Of a DNA stretch of 64,000 bases, positions 57,317 through 64,000 are shown in pieces (the first letter of the stretch is position 1; each line of letters starts with the position of its first letter). The translations under genes and the position numbers were made by a program. This DNA is from Lantana camara (Eukaryota > Streptophyta > Magnoliopsida > Lamiales > Verbenaceae), in the NCBI GenBank assembly GCA_037501455.1, contig CM074856.1:20791001-20855000 (forward strand), given 5' to 3'. Under the pieces are notes generated by a model. That model saw only the letters and a program-made list of their open reading frames with translations, made no database searches and was not told the origin of the DNA.

Positions 57317-60300
57317 TCACTGATCGGAATTGAATAGCTCGGGGTGGAACCTTTTCATCTTTTCTTCCGGTTCCCAAGTCATCTCTTCGGATTTATCACT
57401 TCTCCATAACACCTTGACCATAGGAATCTATCGATTTCTTAATTCTTGATACTTTCTATCCAACACCTTAACCGGCTGCTGAACAAAAGATAGATTCGGT
57501 TCTAACTCAACTTATTCAACGGGGAGAATTTCTGTTTCATCTGGATAATACTTTCTGAGCTGAGAGACATGGAATACATTATGAATCCCGGTAAGATGAG
57601 GCGGTAGGTCCAATAGATAAGCTACTTCTCCGATTCTCTCAAGAACTTCAAATGGACCTAGATAGCGAGGGTTAAGCTTCCCTCCTTTCCCAATCCGAGA
57701 AAATCCCTTTCTTGGAGATACCTTCAAGAAAACCCGATCTCCAACTTCAAATTTGAGATCCCTTCTACGGATATCGGCGTAACTTTTCTGTCTATCTTGT
57801 GTAGCCTTCATCCGTTGTTGTATTAACTGAACCTTTTCAATCATAGCTTCCACGGCTTTAGAAGGTTTCTCAAGTTTTCTTCCCTTCTTTACCCCTTCTT
57901 GTTTTGTCCACTTCCATTCCTCTAGATCAAAATATAACGGGGACCGACATTTTCGTCCATAGAGTAATTTATACGGAGCCATGCCAATAGAAGACTGATA
58001 ACTATTATTGTAAGCAAATTCAATTAAAGGGAGTTGGTCACACCATGAATTCGAGAAGTCCAAAGCACATGACCGTAATAAATCCTCCAAATACCGTATT
58101 ACCCTTTCAGATTGGCCATCAGTCTGAGGATGAAAAGCCGTGCTAAACTGAAGTTTTGTTCCCAAAAGATCTTGTAATTCTCTCCATAACTTCGAAGTAA
58201 AATGGGGATCTCTATTCGAAACAATGCTCACCGGTATACCATGAAGACGAACAATTTCCCTATTGTAGATTTCAGCCAATTTTTGGATCTTAAAGGACAT
58301 ACGGACCGGCAAGAAATGAGCAGCCTTCGTTAGACGGTCCACAATTACCCAAATACCGTTATATCCTCCTTTCACCTTAGGCAACCCGGTTATAAAATCC
58401 ATTGTTACCTGTTCCCACTTCCACTCGGGGATAGGCAACGGCTGTAAAAGACCTCCTGGCTTTTGATGCTCAGCTTTAACTTGTTGACACGTCAAACAAC
58501 ATCTTACAAACTCGGCCACATCCTTCTTGAGTCCACGCCACCAATAAAATTGTTTCAAGTCTTTATATATTTTGTTTCCTCCTGGATGCACCGAATAGGC
58601 TGATTTATGGGCCTCTTCTAACAATACTCGTTTCAATTCATCGGGTATCACTACTCGGTTCTTGAAGCGAAGAAACCCAGCTTCATCAAACCCGAATGGA
58701 CTTTCCGGATCTTCTCTTGCCTTAGTAATTAATTTCTGAACTTCCGGATCCTTTCCTTGAGCCTCAAACAATCTAAATTTCAATTCCGGTTGAATGGTGA
58801 TGTTGAACACCCGACCTTTTATCACAATAGGCTCAATATGGCTATTTTCCCCAATTTCCAAATTTGAAACTCTAACTTTTCGGCTCAAGGCATCGGCTAC
58901 TATATTAGCCTTCCCGGGATGATACTTGATTACACAGTCATAATCTTCTAACCGTTCCATCCATCTTCGTTGTCTCAAGTTAAGATCTTTCTGGGTGAAT
59001 AGATATTGGAGACTTTTATGATCCGTGAAAATCTCAAAAGGTACTCCATATAAGTAATGTCTCTATTTTCCAAGTGCGAATATCACCGCTGCAAGCTCTA
59101 GATCATGTGTCGGATAATTCTTTTCATAATCTTTTAACTTCTGGGAAGCATAAGCAATAACCTTGCCCTTCTGAGTTAAAACACATCCCAAACCTTCTTT
59201 AGATGCATCCGTGTACACGGCATATCCTTCTAACCCTTCCGGAAGAGTTAACACCGGGGCTGACACCAATCTCTTCTTTAACTCATTGAAGTTTGTCTCA
59301 CACTTGTCATCCCAATCGTACTTAACATCTTTCTTAGTCAACCGAGTTAAAGGAGCAGCAATTTTAGAAAAATCTTGCACAAACCTCCTATAATATCCCA
59401 CCAATCCCAAGAAACTCTTAATCTCCGAGGCATTCTTAGGTCTCTCCCACTTCAAGACGGCCTCGATCTTGGAAGGATCAACTTCCAACCCGTTTCCCGA
59501 AATTATATGCCCCAAGAACGATACCCGATCGATCCAAAACTCACACTTACTGAACTTGGCAAATAATTGGTGTTCCTTTAAAGTTCTCAACACAAGTTCG
59601 AGATGCCTTGCATGCTCTTCGGCCGACTTGGAGAAAACCAAAATATCATCAATAAAAATAACAACAAACTTATCAAGGAATGGCCGAAAAATCATATGCA
59701 TCATATCCATAAAGGCGGCGGGAGCATTTGTCAAACTGAACGGCATAACTACGAACTCATAATGCCCATATATTGTATTAAAACCCGTCTTTGGAATAAC
59801 TTCGGCTCGGATCCGTAACTGATAATAACCTTGTCTCAAATCAAGTTTCGAATATACTTTGGATCCTTGGAGTATATCAAACAACTCCTCGATGTGGGGA
59901 AGAGGATATTTATTCTTAATTGTCATCCGATTCAATTCCCGATAATCAATGCACATCCTCAAAGTACCATCCTTTTTCTTTACAAACAATACCGGCGCTC
60001 CCCACGGTGACAAACTCGGTCTTATATACCCAATTTCCAATAAAGCATCAAGTTGGACTTTCAATTCTTTCAATTCCGCCGGAGCCATCCGATATGAAGT
60101 CTTGGAATACGGCTCGACATTCGGATATAAGTCGATCACAAATTCAATTTCTCTCTCTGGTGGCAACGAATCCAATTTTTCCGGGAACACTTCGGGAAAT
60201 CCCTTAACAACTTCCGTTTCTTCCAATTTTACCTGATCCTTGGGTCGATTAAGTATATAAGCTATGAATCCCGTAGCCCCGTCATGAACCAATTTCTGAG

Positions 60301-61813
60301 CTTCTGCAAAAGATAATAGAGGTACCGATTTCGAACTCCAACCAGTAATAATATCCGAACCCAGCTGAACTCTCTTGGCTCGACAATCCACGGTGGCATT
60401 ATGCTCAAACAACCAATCCATCCCCAATATAGATCCATAGCGTGACATTGGCAATTTAATAAAATCCGTAGAGAAAACTCGACCCTCAATACTCACCGGC
60501 ACCGCTCGAAAAACCCAGTTAGTTTCTATACTACCACCGAAAGGAGTACTAACATGATAATAAACAGAAGATAAAGTAACACATAAAGGCAAATTCACAG
60601 AAATAGCACGGGAAATAAAGGAGTGGGTAGCTCCCGGATCAAATAAAGTATGTATGTTCGTGCCATGGATGCAAATAGTACCTTCCACCACGGCTGCAGG
60701 GTCTATATCAGGATCCGCTTCCTCTCCTTCCAAAGCATAGGCTCGGGCTCTAATCATCGGCCTCTGACCCCCGGCAGGCTGATCCCGGCGATCCGGACAT
60801 GTATCCACTCGATGATCGGCATCCCCACAAATGAGGCACAACCCGAGACGCCTTCTGCAATTATCATAGTGATGAGTTGGCTGCCCACAAAAGGTACATT
60901 TTGGTTTCTCGGGAGGTGGTGGTACACTAGAAGGCTGAGAAATTTTCTGAGTCGGCCCTTGTTGTTTAAACTTCTTCATTGGACCCTTAGATTGTGAAGG
61001 AACTATCTCATGAGTGATTGGCCTTTTTCCCGGATTATATCCCGCTCTCGATCCTGATCCCGAGCCCTGTCCTGACCGGTAAGAAGACCTTCGTGCATTG
61101 ATCGAATCTTCCACTTTTAAGGCCTTTTGAGTAGCCTTTTTCTAAGTACTAGTATTAACCGCTTCGATCGCCGCTTGAATATCCAGCCTTAGTCCTTGAA
61201 CAAACTGCATAGCTTTGTGGAAATCATCGCCGGTAATATTGGGAGCATACTTGGATAACCTTTGAAATTCTGCTATGTACTCGGACACGAATCTCCCTCC
61301 TTGTTTAAGTTTGGTAAACTCTTTGAGCCTTCGGGTGCGTGAAGAGGGTGGAATGAACTTGTTCTTGAATTCCCGCACTAACACTTCCCAAGTAACCTCT
61401 TCTCCGGCCGCGTCAAGAACGATCTTGGTGCTTTCCCACCACGAATAAGCTTCTCCCTGGATTAAAGTAAGAGTACACCGGGCCTTCTCTCTCGAATCAC
61501 AAGGAATAAGAGCCCAAATTCTTTCTACTTCCTTAAGCCACTGCTCAGCTTGCATATCATTCCCTTTAAAGAATCTGGGCGGGTGTTGATTTTGAAATTC
61601 CCTTAATATAGCTGAAATCGGGGCCTGTGGTGCTGCTAGAGGAACATGTGGTACAGGAGGCACATAATCCCGCAGTCTCTGATCAATTAGTTGAACCATA
61701 GAATTTAGGAAATCCTGCGGTTGTGCTTGAGGGGGTGGAGGTGGAGGAACATGCCCATGATGGTGATGCCTGTGTCCCGGAGAATGCTCTCTACGAGGCC
61801 TTCCGCGTTGCAT
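57317..61813 (-). pseudogene. Chromovirus gag-pol, one frame with four nonsense codons
   Basis: From ATG 61813-61811 one frame of 1499 codons runs to TGA 57319-57317 with no frameshift. Order: capsid (about 60-220), two CCHC/CCHC-like knuckles ([28 protein letters not shown]), protease with DPGATHS near residue 391, reverse transcriptase (FIDDILVFS near 726), RNase H, integrase (H-H-C-C, then core) and chromodomain (about 1450-1490). Premature stops are TAG 61144-61142 (codon 224), TAG 59065-59063 (917, a Trp position in the related copy), TAA 57514-57512 (1434) and TAG 57430-57428 (1462). The second integrase catalytic Asp is Asn (VSNRDPHF, codon 58216-58214); the related copy at 48.8 kb keeps Asp. 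The protein is therefore dead, though its structure is nearly complete. Confidence 0.92.
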
Positions 61814-62038
61814 CCTGAAATTCAAAACACTGTACATGCATGTTCGATTAACAAGTGCAAATGAGTGGAATAAAACTCATAGTTCACATAAATCACATAA
61901 TTCAAATAATTCAAGTAGTTCAAACAAATCCAAATAAACTCAATCATTATGCAAGACTCGCAATTAATCAAATAATCCTATTCCGTACGACTTAGACTCG
62001 ACATGACATGACACTAGAACCTCGGTTTTGCAACCGGG

Positions 62039-62050
62039 CTCTGATACCAC
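62039..62050 (-). promoter_or_regulatory. Initiator tRNA-Met primer binding site of the chromovirus
   Basis: TGGTATCAGAGC on the minus strand, nine bases inside the 5' LTR edge. The same primer motif is used by the endogenous virus at 3414. Confidence 0.92.
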
Positions 62051-62059
62051 CTTAGGATG

Positions 62060-64000
62060 TAACACCCTTAACGCAAGGGCACTACATCCCCCGCACTATA
62101 GTTCAATCCACATATGGAATGGGCACCCATACATGAATCAAGCCTATAGCGAACGGGAGACAATAAAACACTACCCTAGCTAGGCGGGCTAATCCTCAAA
62201 TAATACATCAACGTATAACAAAAGCGGAAGCATAACTAAGTACATTCATTCTAGTACTCACTTCCAAGCTTCAAAACAATATTTACATCATCAAGTATCC
62301 AACTTTCAAGTATACTATACTATAATATGTAGATAAGTACCAAGTCACATTCCAAAATCATAAATACCCATAATATACACCAAAAGATGAAAAGACCATG
62401 CTAGACCCCAAAAGCTGTAAACTGACTCAAAACCCCGCCTAGCACTCGATCTGCGCAACCTGAAAAGTGTGAGGTGTCAGTCTATGAAAGACTGAGTGAG
62501 GGGTTATAATATAAAGCGCAAATATCATGCAAATTGTAATCTCGGCCAAGGTTTTCATAAAACAATATTAGTTTAATAAATAAACAAGGCTCGCCCGAGG
62601 TTACAATCATTCTATTTTCAATCTTTTCAATACAATTAGTACAATCAATCTGTGGCCCGGTGAGTGAGGGCAAATCTCCAACCAATCTCCGACAGTGTAC
62701 ATTAATTCCGTTTTATCAATTAAGTGATCAGGCAATCAATTCAGTGCACAAATAGACAGTTTCAATCAATCCATCCTTCTTCCTCCGGGTGATGGGGGAT
62801 TGCAAGGCCCCGCCATCCAATCTCATTGAGTATAGGGTTCATGATTCCCTATACCCGGAACTCCTTCCTCCACTAATCTCCTAGTGGATTCAGGGGTCAT
62901 CCCTACAATGTGAGGATAGTGCAAGAGTTGCCCGTCAGCCCATGCTTTCCCGGTTGGCTCAATACACTACCCTCGGGCCCAAAGTGAACAATATACTCGC
63001 CAAAACATTCAATCAATTCAATTCAATATCAATGACAATTACTCGGTACAATATCAATCGATCAATAAAGGAACAATTCAATTTTCGGAAAACTATAGAT
63101 ATAATTATTTGTTTTGGTCCAAAGCCACATAGGGTCGTAGGGTTCTTTTACAAATAGAAATAACCTCACCTTTACCAATACAAGAAGAAAGGATGCACCT
63201 TATGGAGCGTGTTCCTCGTTTCCCGGACCGTGATCTGTGTAACAAAGGGACAAGTGTACATAAGACTCTACCCTTATGAACCAACGAAGACGAACGACAT
63301 GTTCCAATAATGTCACTTATACAATTTCAATCAATAACGATCATGACATGTTCAATTTAGCAATTTAAGATAACAATGATCAAATAGGGCATAAAAGTCA
63401 TATATTTCACATATGGGAGCCAAGAAAGTGAAAGGGATGCAATATGAAAAATTTTGGTGAAGTTTAGGAACACTTGACAATTTTGGAAAAATGCACATGT
63501 TGTGGGAAAACTGTAATATCTTAAATTCTACAAGTGGGAATTGAGTTTTGCTTGTTGGAAATGAAAGTAGACACATAGACCTTTCCAACTCTATATGACA
63601 CGTTTTCTAATTCAAACCGAGGTGAAAATGGCATTGGTTCGAAGTTGAACAAAATGCAGTTTTTGGCGGTGGTCGCGGGCGTGACCAAAATCCTTCAAAA
63701 AAATGGTCGCGGCCTATTTTTCCGATTTTTTGTCCAATTTTTTCAAAAGTCGAGAGTTGGCCAAAATGGGGGTCGCGGGCGCGACCATTTTTACACTAAA
63801 ACAGGTCGCGGGCGCGACCATATACGCAGCAACAACAAAACAGGGGAAAAGAGGGCAGTTTCATGCCAAAAATCACCAAAACATCCACAAATTCATGATC
63901 ACTTCATAACAAATATCAAAACACATCAAATATACATTATACTACACTTATTCACTCAAACAACCAAGAAATACACATCAAGACATCAAGATTTCATTAT
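62060..64000 (-). repeat. 5' LTR of the chromovirus, cut by the window end
   Basis: Matches 54571 onward at constant register with few differences. 1941 of an expected about 2712 bases are inside the window. Confidence 0.92.

Larger units (their letters stand above)
54571..64000 (-). mobile_element. Near-complete Ty3/gypsy chromovirus, minus strand
   Basis: It has a 3' LTR, polypurine tract, one-frame gag-pol with chromodomain, primer site and the start of the 5' LTR, all in order on the minus strand. The window ends before the 5' LTR is complete. By eye the two LTRs differ by only a percent or two, so the insertion is recent on the scale of the other elements here. The type is Tekay/Del-like by the C-terminal chromodomain and reverse-transcriptase motifs. 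Its left boundary touches a (CA)n microsatellite. Confidence 0.92.

Overview
The window reads as AT-rich nuclear DNA of a flowering plant, most likely a eudicot. It has intron-split genes with GT-AG junctions, plant-type LTR retrotransposons, Mutator-like DNA elements and an endogenous pararetrovirus. The species cannot be named from the sequence. Only one ordinary host gene is well supported; most of the rest is transposons, nested insertions and duplicated non-coding DNA.

Layout. (1) 1-19.1 kb: an old tandem duplication of non-coding DNA (about 930-3312 plus 13879-14340, against 14340-17480). A complete Caulimoviridae-type endogenous virus lies inside its left unit (3313-13567). The viral insert has a 98-bp terminal redundancy and is flanked by a 311-bp direct repeat of host sequence. 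A 1948-bp solo LTR with a 5-bp target duplication later split one viral ORF. A 629-bp MITE and a small (GACAC)n inverted-repeat element follow. (2) 19.2-22.5 kb: a nine-exon gene for a universal-stress-protein/protein-kinase fusion, 682 codons plus stop, apparently intact. (3) 23.3-29.7 kb and 41.2-46.5 kb: two related Mutator-like elements, each with long terminal inverted repeats and a perfect 9-bp target duplication. Both share one architecture: a small plus-strand gene, a 42-bp satellite array, an 80-bp repeat spacer, the same 42-bp satellite inverted, and a minus-strand ULP1-like protease gene. (4) 30.8-40.7 kb: nested LTR fragments (a copia-type LTR split by a solo LTR; an Athila-like pol fragment split by a 3.9-kb solo LTR), a Helitron remnant and an isolated exon-like fragment. 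(5) 47.2-54.6 kb: two copies of an AT-rich repeat, the first invaded by a 5'-truncated Ty3/gypsy chromovirus with a complete 3' LTR. (6) 54.6-64.0 kb: a nearly full-length minus-strand chromovirus of the same clade. It lies in one frame with only four nonsense codons, and the window ends inside its 5' LTR.

How the parts fit. The virus and both chromoviruses carry the same initiator-tRNA-Met primer site. Breaks in viral and gypsy frames are mostly nonsense codons one transition away from CAA, CAG, CGA or TGG, as expected of methylated DNA decaying by deamination. The most unusual system is the pair of ULP-carrying Mutator-like elements with a large satellite palindrome at their centre. Next are the long host duplication around the virus, the splice-acceptor-like motif before three viral ORFs, and the arrays of GC-rich palindromes inside gypsy LTRs.
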